37,930 bases of DNA from Chloroflexota bacterium (lineage in GTDB: Bacteria; Chloroflexota; UBA6077; FW602-bin22; JACPRP01), in contig JACPRP010000025.1 of NCBI GenBank assembly GCA_016189905.1, positions 1 to 37,930 on the forward strand, read 5' to 3'. Below are positions 1 to 7,200 of this stretch, in pieces (the first letter of the stretch is position 1; the number at the start of each line of letters is the position of its first letter). A program made the translations under genes and the position numbers. The notes below the pieces were generated by a model that ran no database searches, was not told the origin of the DNA, and saw only the letters and a program-made list of their open reading frames with translations.

Positions 1-23
1 ATCTATGCCAAAGACACCAGGAA

Positions 24-49
24 ACCGCAGAATGCTACCACTCTGCGGT
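24..49. repeat. Short inverted repeat near the left edge
   Basis: ACCGCAGA at 24-31 pairs perfectly with TCTGCGGT at 42-49 across a 10-nt loop. It lies downstream of the minus-strand oxidoreductase gene and could end its transcript, but there is no T-tract on either side. The rest of bases 1-152 shows no convincing gene. Confidence 0.4.
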
Positions 50-152
50 CTCTATACTTGGGTTGATCTCCGCCGCTACGCCGGGTTGCTTATTCCCCCC
101 TCACCCGCTGCGCGCCCCCAGCCTGTGAAGCTTGCCCCTTCGGGATGTTTCC

Positions 153-1268
153 CTACCACTGGGCCGCCGCTTCCTCGCGAATCCGCTTGTCTTCGCTGCA
201 TTCGAGCGGCTCGCCGCGCTTCACGGCGGTAATACACTTGTTGCACGAGATGCATGTTGCGCGCCTCTGGTCTCCGTCCAGCCACCTGCGGATCAGCCCT
301 GGCTCACGTATCAGCGGACGACACAAAGAAATAAGATCCGCGTCGCCCGAGGCGACGATCTCCTCGGCCGTCTCGATGCTGCGGATGCCGCCTACCAGCG
401 CTACCGGGATGTCGACCGCTTTCCTGGCTTCGGCAGCCCGTGACCGGTAGTAGGCTACTTCCGTTACGTCGTCGTTGAACACCCTGATCTGGGTGCGGCT
501 GCCGCTGCCGATCCCACCACTGATCTCCACCGCGTCGAGCCCGGCCTCGGCCATGGCCTTGAGGGCTGTGATCCCTTCGTCGAGGGAAGCTCCGCCCTCG
601 TCGTCGTCCGTGATGCCGAGCTTGATCATCAGAGGAAAGTCAGGCCCCACGGCCGCCTTCGCCCGCCGGACTGTCTCGACGTGAAATCGCCGCCGATTTT
701 CCGCACTTCCCCCCCAGCGATCCTCCCGTCGATTGGTGATGGGCGAGAAGAACTGGGAAATCAGATAGCCGTGGGCGCCGTGAAGCTGCACGGCGTCGAA
801 GCCCGCCTCGCGCGCGCGAAGCGCCGCGGCAACGAAGTCGTTGATGGTATTCTCGATCTCCTCTTCGGTCATCGCCCGATGCGGTGGCTTGCCCTCGACC
901 TCCGATGGCGCCAGCATCACCTGTCCCTGACGATAAAGATAGGTGGAAGCGGCTCCGGCGTGGACGATCTGCGCGGCGATTTTTGCCCCGTGCTCATGCG
1001 CGGTCTGTGCGAGCCGTCGCAGACCAGGGATCAGATCGTCGCTGTAGATGCCAAGCTGGCCAACCGTCGCCTGGCCCTGTTTGGATATGAAGGCATAGCC
1101 GGTCATAATTAGTCCCACCCCGCCTACGGCAAGGTCCTCGTAGAGCTTCACCGACCGGTCCGTAACCGCCCCGTTCTCGTCGGCCATCGCCGCCCAGGTG
1201 GCAGAGCGCATGAACCTGTTGCGCAACTCCAGCCCGCACAGCGCTGTCGACTCCAATACACGAAACAT
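153..1268 (-). CDS. NADH:flavin oxidoreductase, Old Yellow Enzyme family
   Basis: A 371-residue TIM-barrel flavoenzyme of the OYE family, expected to bind FMN and reduce an activated alkene with NAD(P)H; the substrate cannot be read from sequence. Family hallmarks are QLHGAHGYLISQF followed by SPxxNxRxDxWGGSxENRxRF in the middle, and VALVGGIRS plus LISLCRPLIREP near the C-terminus. The tail CISCNKC, with another Cys 11 residues later, resembles the [4Fe-4S] ligand set of 2,4-dienoyl-CoA reductase relatives. The C-terminal FAD/NAD(P)H domain of those enzymes is absent. I chose the ATG at 1268 because AAAGGAGACAGG precedes it and the protein then begins at the usual MFRVLE-type N-terminus; the open frame continues upstream but looks non-coding. 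It is monocistronic and transcribed away from the biosynthetic block. Confidence 0.88.
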   Translation of the reverse strand: MFRVLESTALCGLELRNRFMRSATWAAMADENGAVTDRSVKLYEDLAVGGVGLIMTGYAFISKQGQATVGQLGIYSDDLIPGLRRLAQTAHEHGAKIAAQIVHAGAASTYLYRQGQVMLAPSEVEGKPPHRAMTEEEIENTINDFVAAALRAREAGFDAVQLHGAHGYLISQFFSPITNRREDRWGGSAENRRRFHVETVRRAKAAVGPDFPLMIKLGITDDDEGGASLDEGITALKAMAEAGLDAVEISGGIGSGSRTQIRVFNDDVTEVAYYRSRAAEARKAVDIPVALVGGIRSIETAEEIVASGDADLISLCRPLIREPGLIRRWLDGDQRRATCISCNKCITAVKRGEPLECSEDKRIREEAAAQW

Positions 1269-1382
1269 CACACCTGTCTCCTTTCCCTTGCCACTCGGCA
1301 TCGCCCACACCGGCCGCGCACGTCTATGGGGATCACCGATTGCGCACCATTGTGCACCGTCTGCTTCGTCGCGACGGCATAT

Positions 1383-1411
1383 ATTATATTGACCTCGATT
1401 GTCTCGCGCAA
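1383..1411 (-). promoter_or_regulatory. Sigma-70-type promoter for the OYE-family gene
   Basis: On the minus strand TTGCGC (1411-1406) is followed after 17 nt by a perfect TATAAT (1388-1383). This predicts a transcript start near 1376 and a leader of about 110 nt. The -35 matches 4 of 6 consensus bases. Confidence 0.6.
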
Positions 1412-1494
1412 CTGCGGGCGAAACCCGATAGCCACTCTCAACAGTCTTGAACCTGGCCTGGCTCTTCACACAGAGTGTTTGGGTGGATTTGGCG

Positions 1495-1743
1495 CTAATT
1501 GCCTGCGGTCGGCGTGTCGAGACAGCCGAGTATCTGCATTAGAGTGGACTTGCCACTGCCGGAAGCACCCGTGATAGCCACCAGTTCCCCCGCGGCGACC
1601 CTCAGGCTAACTCCACGCAAGGCATTCACCTGCGTCGCGCCCATCGGGTAGATCTTCGTCAGGCCTATCGTTTCGATGATCCATTCGGGATCGTTTATTT
1701 GCCTGGTTGATTCTTCTGGTTGTTGGAGCTTGGCTGTTGCCAC
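1495..1743 (-). pseudogene. Truncated MacB/LolD-like ABC transporter ATPase
   Basis: The 82-residue product has the N-terminus of a lipoprotein/macrolide-type export ATPase: [25 protein letters not shown], then Walker [10 protein letters not shown] and [15 protein letters not shown]. It then stops. The Q-loop, signature motif, Walker B and H-loop are missing, so about two thirds of a normal domain of roughly 230 residues is gone and it cannot hydrolyse ATP. The GTG at 1743 is the likely original start, with a purine-rich GGTGG/AGG stretch upstream. It lies 26 bases downstream of the end of an adaptor-protein tail, the usual macA-macB order, so this is the remains of an efflux operon. Confidence 0.72.
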
Positions 1744-1769
1744 TGACCTACCACCCTTTCTGCTTCGTT

Positions 1770-1913
1770 CTATCCATTGACGATCTCGACGTAAACGTCG
1801 CCCCGCAGGCCCACCTGAACGGCACGCTTCTCGACTTGCCCATTGATCCAGACGTCTAAGGAGGCGCTTATCTCTACTGCCACAGGATCGGCGAAGGCGA
1901 TGAACCCTTTTCC
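1770..1913 (-). pseudogene. C-terminal remnant of a MacA/HlyD-type membrane fusion protein
   Basis: Reading the minus strand in the frame ending with TAG at 1772-1770 gives [20 protein letters not shown] followed by a tail with [21 protein letters not shown]. This resembles the C-terminal membrane-proximal domain of periplasmic adaptor proteins, where a VxVGLxxGxxVEIxxG ending is typical. An in-frame stop at 1916-1914 cuts it off upstream, so only about 47 codons remain. It immediately precedes the broken MacB-like ATPase, which supports the reading as a decayed macAB pair. The identification rests on a short tail only. Confidence 0.5.
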
Positions 1914-2060
1914 TCATCAGCGAACCCCTCCGAAGTTTCCTCAACTATAGAGGCAAGGGATTGCGATGAAGTTGCGGCCGGATTACGGTTTCGTAATGCG
2001 GAGAAAACGCTGGAAGGGACGGCATTATTCGCGGGATACTTGTAGCGATAGGGATGGCGT

Positions 2061-2471
2061 CTAGCTCACTAAACGGTAGCCGATGCCGGGCACAGTGAGA
2101 ATAAGCGACGGACAGTTGGGATCGATTTCCACCTTTTCACGCAGGCGGCGGATGTGAACGTTCACGTTGCGCTCGCCGTCTATGTCGCCGTCATAGCCCC
2201 AGATGGCGTCCAGAATCTGGGAGCGGCTGATAGCCTGGCCTGCGTGCCGCGCGAGGAAAACCAGAACGCGGAACTCTGTGGGTGTCAGGTTCAGTGCCTG
2301 ACCATCGCGTATAACCTGGCCACGATTCAGGTCGACGGTGAGGTCACGAACGTGAAGTAGATCGGCAGCGGCGGCCGATAGCTCTCCATAAGCACGCCGC
2401 AGTAGGGCCCGAATGCGGGAGAGAAGCTCACGAAGGCTGTAAGGCTTGGTGACGTAGTCATCGGCACCCAT
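2061..2471 (-). pseudogene. Truncated OmpR/PhoB-family response regulator
   Basis: The 136-residue product begins at MGADDYVTKPYSLRELL, the last part of a receiver domain including the conserved Lys of the TKP motif. It continues into a complete winged-helix effector domain (LTPTEFRVLVFLARH, SRSQILDAIWG, NVNVHIRRLREKVE, LTVPGIGYRLV). The phosphorylatable Asp and about 80 N-terminal receiver residues are absent. The frame stays open upstream for only a dozen codons before a TAG, and no receiver sequence is seen on that side. An intact DNA-binding domain could still be made, but phosphorelay control is lost. It is probably a remnant belonging with the neighbouring broken efflux genes. Confidence 0.75.
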
Positions 2472-2612
2472 TTTGAATGTGGCGCTGACCTTTGGAATCG
2501 CTGCCTATGAGCTATTGCACTGCTGTTTTCAAAAGACGAAGTAACAGGCCGCCTTAGGGGCGTCCCGAGAATGTGCTCGATTGGCAGTTGTTCATCAGGT
2601 AACAGCCTGCTC

Positions 2613-2629
2613 TTGGCACGTTCTTTGCA
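2613..2629 (+). promoter_or_regulatory. Sigma-54-like (-24/-12) promoter
   Basis: TTGGCACG at 2613-2620, four bases, then TTGCA at 2625-2629 matches the sigma-54 consensus, with GG and GC elements exactly 10 nt apart. It points toward the PAS-domain gene at 2797, predicting a leader of about 155 nt. Nothing else in the window shows that RpoN exists in this organism, so function is unproven. The remainder of 2472-2796 holds no gene I can support. Confidence 0.4.
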
Positions 2630-2796
2630 CGAAAACCCAGACGAGAACGTTATCCCGTTCACTAACCTCTTGTTGGACGATGTTCGAGTTTTGCTTAGAC
2701 CACAGAATTCGCACCAGAGCCTTTGAACGAAACGTCCTTGTACTGGTTTGGTGGCAGGAACAAAATAGCAGCCATCAACCTGGAGGTTTGATAATC

Positions 2797-3384
2797 GTGG
2801 CGAACGATAAGAAGCCAGGAAAACAGGAACAGAGCGCACTGCGAGAACCGGACCGACGCCTTGCCGCGCTGAAGGCTGAGCGTGAACAACTGCTCAAACA
2901 ACTGCAGGAAGTGAACGAGCAACTGGCTCGGTGTGGCTTCAAGGTTAAGGAACAGGCGGATGAGCTAGCCCAGGAACGTGACAAGCTGCGTGCAATCGTG
3001 AACGCCATGGCGGATGAGGTCTGGTTCGTCAACGCCGAAGGCATTGTCTCTCCGGTTAATGAAGCAGCTATCAGGGGGCTTGGTTTTGAGAAGGCGGAGG
3101 AAATACCTCAGCCTATCCAGGAGCTGCTATCGAAGTTGGAGATATACACTCCTGAGTTTTGTCCACTGCGTCGAGAGGAAGCCCCACTGCTTCGCTCGCT
3201 GAAAGGCGAGACACTCACCAATTTCGAAGTGATTGTCCGCTTACGGAAAACCGGTGAGCTGCGCTACCGGCTAATCAATTCGGCTCCGGTGCGGAACGGC
3301 GATGGCAAGATCGTCGGCGCCATCGCCGTCACTCGCGACGTTACCGACGAACGCAACCGAATGAGGAAGGGACCGCAAAGCTAA
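2797..3384 (+). CDS. PAS-domain protein with N-terminal coiled coil, no output domain
   Basis: The 195-residue product starts at GTG 2797, ten bases after TGGAGG. Residues of about 10-65 are Glu/Gln/Leu-rich heptads (LAALKAEREQLLKQLQEVNE) and should form a coiled coil. Residues of about 70-185 form a PAS sensor domain (LRAIVNAMADEVWFVNAEG at its start, VGAIAVTRDVTDE at its end). In related proteins a histidine kinase or GGDEF domain would follow, but this one ends in RMRKGPQS. It is probably cytoplasmic, as no membrane segment is visible. It may be the severed sensor half of a kinase that once paired with the broken response regulator next door, or a stand-alone sensor; the sequence does not decide. 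A tandem 13-bp duplication follows it. Confidence 0.7.
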   Translation: MANDKKPGKQEQSALREPDRRLAALKAEREQLLKQLQEVNEQLARCGFKVKEQADELAQERDKLRAIVNAMADEVWFVNAEGIVSPVNEAAIRGLGFEKAEEIPQPIQELLSKLEIYTPEFCPLRREEAPLLRSLKGETLTNFEVIVRLRKTGELRYRLINSAPVRNGDGKIVGAIAVTRDVTDERNRMRKGPQS

Positions 3385-3397
3385 AGCAAACTTCCAA

Positions 3398-3423
3398 AGC
3401 TTTGATTAAGAGCTTTGATTAAG
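3398..3423 (+). repeat. Tandem 13-bp duplication
   Basis: AGCTTTGATTAAG occurs twice head to tail (3398-3410 and 3411-3423), directly before the AAGGAGG ribosome binding site of the SnoaL-like gene. It looks like a recent slippage duplication. Confidence 0.85.
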
Positions 3424-3435
3424 AAGGAGGTAACG

Positions 3436-3879
3436 ATGCCCGCTCAGGATAATATCAATATCGTTCGGAATCTTTTCGACGCCATCAACAACCACCAGTT
3501 GGACCGCGCAACAGCCCTCATCGACGATAACGCGGAGTGGATCGACGTGGCGACCGGCGACACCTTCCGTGGTCCGCGAGGCTTCCGACAGCTCTCGCAG
3601 AGCTGGTGGGAAGCCTTCCCGGATAACACGATCGAGATCACCAACCTGTTTGCCGACGAAGAATCTGTCTGCGTCGAGTACATCGGCCGCGGAACGTTCA
3701 CCGGCCCTCTCCGCTGGCCATCTATTCAGGCTCAGCCGACGGGCCGCAAGCTGGCCATCCCGTTCTGTGACGTATACCGCATCGAGCACAGCAAGATCGT
3801 CAGCGCCCGTGAATACCACGACACAGCCACGATGATGGGCCAGCTCGGTGTGCCCTTTGGCCTGAGAAGAGCGGCGTGA
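3436..3879 (+). CDS. SnoaL-like / NTF2-fold polyketide-cyclase-family protein
   Basis: The 147-residue protein has the ester-cyclase/SnoaL pattern: an N-terminal helix NIVRNLFDAINNHQLDRATA, then LIDDNAEWIDVATGDTFRGP, a WWEAFPDNTIEITNLFADE segment and a C-terminal VYRIEHSKIVSAREYHDTA. Such alpha+beta cone proteins bind small hydrophobic molecules; some are cyclases or isomerases and many have no known substrate. The ATG at 3436 is preferred over an earlier in-frame start at 3415 because AGAAGGAGG ends six bases upstream of it. It stands alone, convergent with the MBL-fold gene. Family assignment is good; specific function is unknown. Confidence 0.82.
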   Translation: MPAQDNINIVRNLFDAINNHQLDRATALIDDNAEWIDVATGDTFRGPRGFRQLSQSWWEAFPDNTIEITNLFADEESVCVEYIGRGTFTGPLRWPSIQAQPTGRKLAIPFCDVYRIEHSKIVSAREYHDTATMMGQLGVPFGLRRAA

Positions 3880-3949
3880 CATAAGCGAGACCCGGTCTCG
3901 CGCATCCAATTCACAGCGAACCACACGAATGCACACCCGACTGGTAGGC

Positions 3950-4009
3950 GCAAAGCATTCGCGCGCCTGTTTCGAGCACGATCTCCCCAAAAGAACGCGA
4001 ATGCTTTGC
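3950..4009. repeat. Palindromic dispersed repeat, copy 1
   Basis: GCAAAGCATTCGCG at 3950-3963 and its perfect complement at 3996-4009 flank a 32-nt spacer. The same core stem recurs at 12122-12180. The element sits between two convergent genes, so it could also act as a transcription stop for both. The rest of the gap (3880-4092) has no visible gene. Confidence 0.8.
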
Positions 4010-4092
4010 CCTCACCGGAGGCCGAGTCATCTTTGACGACCAGGATGCCGTTAATACCTGTGGTGAGAGACTGGCGACCGTAGAATCTGCGC

Positions 4093-4917
4093 TCAGAGTA
4101 CCATCAGGTCCGCACCAAGTACTACGGGACCGCCAAACGCTTCCTCGGCCTCGGTTCTTAAGGGAGACTCGTCGGAAGGTCCGAGATGGGATAGCACCAG
4201 AAGTTTCGCACCGGCTTCGCGGGCGATGCGCCCTGCTTCTCTGGCTCGAGTGTGATAGCGCTGCAGCCTATCGAAGTGCGCCTCGACCTGACCTTTCGGC
4301 AAATGATCGTACGCCCCCTCGTGGCGCGTGGGGTGCGTGCCCTCGTGCACCAAAATATCCACACCTCTGGCCAGATCGATCATAGCCTGGCACGGAGCCG
4401 TATCGCCGGAGATGGCGATAGATCTTTCGGGGGCATCGAAACGGAAGGCGAAGGCGTGCTCGACAGGGTAGTGATCGACCCGCGCGGCTGTGACTTGCCA
4501 ACCCTTCCCCCCCATCGTCCAGCCGTGCTCGATCTCCTGGCAGTCGACGCGCAGCATCTCGGCCCCGACGCGTTCGGACAGGCGCCGCACTCTGATGTCC
4601 CAGTCGAAAACCCGCATCAAGCTATCCAGGTGCTCTCGTGTTCCCGGTGGACCAATCAATTGCAGTGGCCGGGTCCTGAAAGAGATCCACCCCGACAACA
4701 GCACGTGCATCAAATCGATGCAGTGGTCCGAGTGCAGGTGGGTCAGGAAGATATAGTCGATGTCCTGTACACGTAGCCCTGCCTCCACCATCCGCCGAAC
4801 CACGCCGCTGCCGCAATCGACTAAGATCGACGTTCCGCCAATCTGAATGTGCTGGCTGGGTCCAGCACGATGAGGATTGGGACGCGGGTTACCTGTCCCC
4901 AGCAAGGTCAGCCTCAT
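4093..4917 (-). CDS. MBL-fold metal-dependent hydrolase (RNase Z/arylsulfatase-like)
   Basis: The 274-residue protein has the beta-lactamase-fold signature: MRLTLLGTGNPRPNPHRAG at the start, the metal motif THLHSDHCIDL, then ISGDTAPCQAMIDLA and LVLSHLGP carrying later ligands. The glycine-rich GTGxPxP start and the GDT motif are typical of the RNase Z/arylsulfatase-like branch, whose members hydrolyse phosphodiesters or sulfate or lactone-type esters. A tRNA 3'-processing role is possible, but the flexible arm of true RNase Z is not evident. ATG 4917 was chosen because the family N-terminus begins there and GGAGGGCAAAGGGTGG precedes it; the frame stays open to 5019 with unlikely sequence. It diverges from the ilv operon. 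Confidence 0.82.
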   Translation of the reverse strand: MRLTLLGTGNPRPNPHRAGPSQHIQIGGTSILVDCGSGVVRRMVEAGLRVQDIDYIFLTHLHSDHCIDLMHVLLSGWISFRTRPLQLIGPPGTREHLDSLMRVFDWDIRVRRLSERVGAEMLRVDCQEIEHGWTMGGKGWQVTAARVDHYPVEHAFAFRFDAPERSIAISGDTAPCQAMIDLARGVDILVHEGTHPTRHEGAYDHLPKGQVEAHFDRLQRYHTRAREAGRIAREAGAKLLVLSHLGPSDESPLRTEAEEAFGGPVVLGADLMVL

Positions 4918-5063
4918 ATCCACCCTTTGCCCTCCTGATTTGCAATCTGGATCTAATACGGCAGAGCCCGCAGGATGTGCGGCCAGTATACAATGAGCCC
5001 GACGAAAAGTCCAATTCATTTGCTCATAGCTATAGGGTGTTTTCTCTCTCGTGTTTTTCTATC

Positions 5064-5093
5064 TTGACACCACAACATGCTATGTGCTATCAT
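5064..5093 (+). promoter_or_regulatory. Promoter of the ilv-leu operon
   Basis: A perfect TTGACA (5064-5069) is followed after 18 nt by TATCAT (5088-5093), with an upstream TG making an extended -10. Transcription should start near 5100, just ahead of the T-box leader. Confidence 0.7.
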
Positions 5094-5099
5094 CGCTTG

Positions 5100-5450
5100 T
5101 AATTAAATCCACAAGCGACGAAAGGGAGTAGTAAGGCGATTTACACCTCCAGAGAGCCGGGGAAGTGGTGTGAACCCGGCAGGGGAGATTGCCCGAACTC
5201 GCCCTCGAGCAGCTAGGTTGAAAGGGTCCCTGCGGCCTGAGTAAACCTCAGCCGACCGGCGCCCGTTATAGCGCTTCGAGTGGGTGTAGCACAGCGGCTA
5301 AGCCAATTAGGGTGGTACCGCGGGATTCGATTTCCCGTCCCTGGAGGGGCGGGAATTTTGTTATTGCCCGCAGTTGATCCGCTGAATGCGCCAACATAGG
5401 GTGGTACCGCGGGAAAACGTCTCTCGTCCCTTTGCACGAGAGCATTTTTA
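5100..5450 (+). promoter_or_regulatory. T-box leader, leucine specifier, with two antiterminator/terminator modules
   Basis: This transcribed leader senses uncharged tRNA. Stem I landmarks are visible: GGGAGTAGTAAGGCG, AGAGAGCCGGGG, GGTGTGAACCCGGC, and the specifier side CCCGAACTCGCCCTCGAGC. The codon CTC at 5198-5200 sits where T-box alignments place the specifier, predicting tRNA-Leu(GAG). The T-box sequence AGGGTGGTACCGCGGGA occurs twice, at 5309-5325 and 5398-5414. Each copy is followed by its own GTCCCT partner and its own terminator. The TGG in each copy would pair with the tRNA acceptor end. One specifier stem therefore appears to serve two successive read-through decisions. The controlled genes are the ilv-leu block beginning at 5472. 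Confidence 0.93.
5332..5365 (+). terminator. T-box terminator 1
   Basis: TTCCCGTCCC (5332-5341) pairs with GGGGCGGGAA (5346-5355, with one G-T pair), followed by TTTTGTTATT. The 5' arm contains the CCCT that pairs alternatively with AGGG of T-box copy 1. Confidence 0.85.
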
Positions 5451-5453
5451 TTT
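5421..5453 (+). terminator. T-box terminator 2
   Basis: CTCTCGT (5421-5427) pairs with ACGAGAG (5436-5442), followed by CATTTTTATTT. The intervening GTCCCT is the antiterminator partner of T-box copy 2. It ends about 20 nt before the ilvD start. Confidence 0.85.
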
Positions 5454-5471
5454 GGTTGCGAGGTTGATGTG

Positions 5472-7124
5472 ATGCGTAGTGACGCCGTCAAGAAGGGCTT
5501 CGAGCGAGCCCCACACCGAGCGCTGCTGAGGGCGGTCGGCTGCACCGATGCCGAGATTGAGCAACCTTTCGTCGGCGTGATCAACTCTTACAGCGAGGTG
5601 GTTCCCGGCCACGTCCATCTGCGCAACGTGGCGGAAGCGGTGAAGGCTGGAGTGCGCATGGCCGGCGGCACGCCGTTTGAGTGCGGCACTATCGCGGTCT
5701 GCGATGGCGTGGCGATGAACCACGAGGGAATGAAGTACTCCCTGGCCAGCCGCGAGCTGATCGCCGATTCCGTGGAAGTGGTCGTCCAGGCCCACGCTTT
5801 CGACGCGCTCGTCTTCATCCCGAACTGCGATAAGATAATCCCCGGCATGCTGATGGCGGCGCTGCGCCTCAACCTTCCCTGTGTCTTTGTGAGCGGTGGG
5901 CCGATGCTGGCGGGCCGGCAGGATGGCGCCGCCGTGGATTTGAACACGGTTTTCATGGCCGTGGGCAAGGTGGCGAAGGGCGAGATGTCTTACGAGGAGC
6001 TCGACCGGCTCGAACAGCTCGCCTGTCCCGGCTGCGGGTCTTGCGCCGGTATGTTCACGGCCAATACGATGAACTGCCTGAGTGAGGCCCTGGGATTAGC
6101 CCTGCCCTACAGTGGCACCACGCCAGCGGTTCACGCGGCCCGCGTGCGGCTCGCCAAGGAAGCCGGCGCTCAGGTGATGAGCCTGTTGGAGAAGAACATC
6201 CGGCCGCGCGACATCGTCACCCCTGACGCGATTCGCAACGCCTTCGTCGTAGATATGGCCCTCGGCGGCTCCACCAACTCGATCCTGCACCTCGCGGCCG
6301 TCTCCGATGAGGCCGGGGTCGCGTTCGACCTCGCGTCACTCAACGAGATATCGGCCAGCGTGCCGCACCTTTGCAAGATAAGCCCGGCGGGCGAGCAGCG
6401 GATCGAGGATCTGCACGAGGCGGGTGGGATTCCCGCCGTCATGCGCGAGGTCAGCGACAGGCTGCGTCTCGACGCTTTGACCGTGACCGGCAGAACCATC
6501 GGCGAAAACGTGGAGCGCGCTGTGATTCGCGACAAAACGGTCATTCGCCCGGCGGCGGAGCCCTACTCGCCGCACGGCGGTCTCGCGATCCTTTTCGGCA
6601 ACCTGGCGCCCGATGGCGCGGTGGTGAAACAGGCGGCCGTCGCACCCGAGATGCTCAGGCATCGCGGCCCCGCCCGCGTATTCGATTCCGAGGACGAGGC
6701 GACGCGGGCGATCATGAACCGCACGATCCGCCCCGGCGACGTCCTGGTGATTCGCTACGAGGGTCCCAAGGGCGGTCCCGGGATGCGCGAGATGCTGACC
6801 CCGACCTCGATGCTCTCGGGAATGGGGATGGATAATAGTGTGGCGCTGCTGACCGACGGGCGGTTCAGCGGCGCAACCCGTGGCGCCGCGATTGGGCACA
6901 TCTCGCCAGAGGCGGCGGAGCGAGGACCTATCGCGGCCGTGCGTGAGGGTGACATCATAGAGATCGATATTCCGAACTGCCGGCTAGATGTGGCGCTGGG
7001 CGAGGATGAGCTGAAGGCACGGCTGGCGGCGCTGCCGCGTTTCCAGCCAAAGATCAAGACGGGTTATTTGAGGCGCTATGCCGAGCACGTCACGTCGGCC
7101 AGCACGGGCGCCGTGTTCCGGTAA
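5472..7124 (+). CDS. ilvD: Dihydroxy-acid dehydratase
   Basis: Dehydrates 2,3-dihydroxy-isovalerate and 2,3-dihydroxy-3-methylvalerate to the 2-oxo acids that give valine/leucine and isoleucine. It is a cytoplasmic Fe-S enzyme. At 550 residues it is normal family length. Conserved segments include [57 protein letters not shown] and a C-terminal [20 protein letters not shown]. The cysteines in the NCDK and CGSCAGM motifs are the family's cluster ligands. ATG 5472 follows GAGGT by seven bases; a GTG one codon earlier is less likely. It is the first gene behind the double T-box and 76 bases ahead of ilvB. Confidence 0.98.
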   Translation: MRSDAVKKGFERAPHRALLRAVGCTDAEIEQPFVGVINSYSEVVPGHVHLRNVAEAVKAGVRMAGGTPFECGTIAVCDGVAMNHEGMKYSLASRELIADSVEVVVQAHAFDALVFIPNCDKIIPGMLMAALRLNLPCVFVSGGPMLAGRQDGAAVDLNTVFMAVGKVAKGEMSYEELDRLEQLACPGCGSCAGMFTANTMNCLSEALGLALPYSGTTPAVHAARVRLAKEAGAQVMSLLEKNIRPRDIVTPDAIRNAFVVDMALGGSTNSILHLAAVSDEAGVAFDLASLNEISASVPHLCKISPAGEQRIEDLHEAGGIPAVMREVSDRLRLDALTVTGRTIGENVERAVIRDKTVIRPAAEPYSPHGGLAILFGNLAPDGAVVKQAAVAPEMLRHRGPARVFDSEDEATRAIMNRTIRPGDVLVIRYEGPKGGPGMREMLTPTSMLSGMGMDNSVALLTDGRFSGATRGAAIGHISPEAAERGPIAAVREGDIIEIDIPNCRLDVALGEDELKARLAALPRFQPKIKTGYLRRYAEHVTSASTGAVFR

Positions 7125-7200
7125 CGGCGGCAGCACAGCATCGGCCTTTGGATGAAGCGTTCGGCTTCAGTTCAGGCATTACAGAAAAGGGGTGATCGGA

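Noticed and set aside
1269..1469. N-terminal extension of the OYE-family frame
   Set aside because: The extension contains the promoter -10/-35 and has no family similarity; a good ribosome binding site precedes the internal ATG at 1268.
2327..2839. Long minus-strand open frame of 170 codons
   Set aside because: It overlaps the regulator fragment and the PAS gene in a different frame, has no recognisable domain and poor coding character.
5281..5304. tRNA-like D-arm sequence (GGTGTAGCACAGCGGCTAAG)
   Set aside because: No acceptor stem, anticodon arm or T-arm can be built around it. It lies inside the T-box leader and is best read as part of its internal stems.
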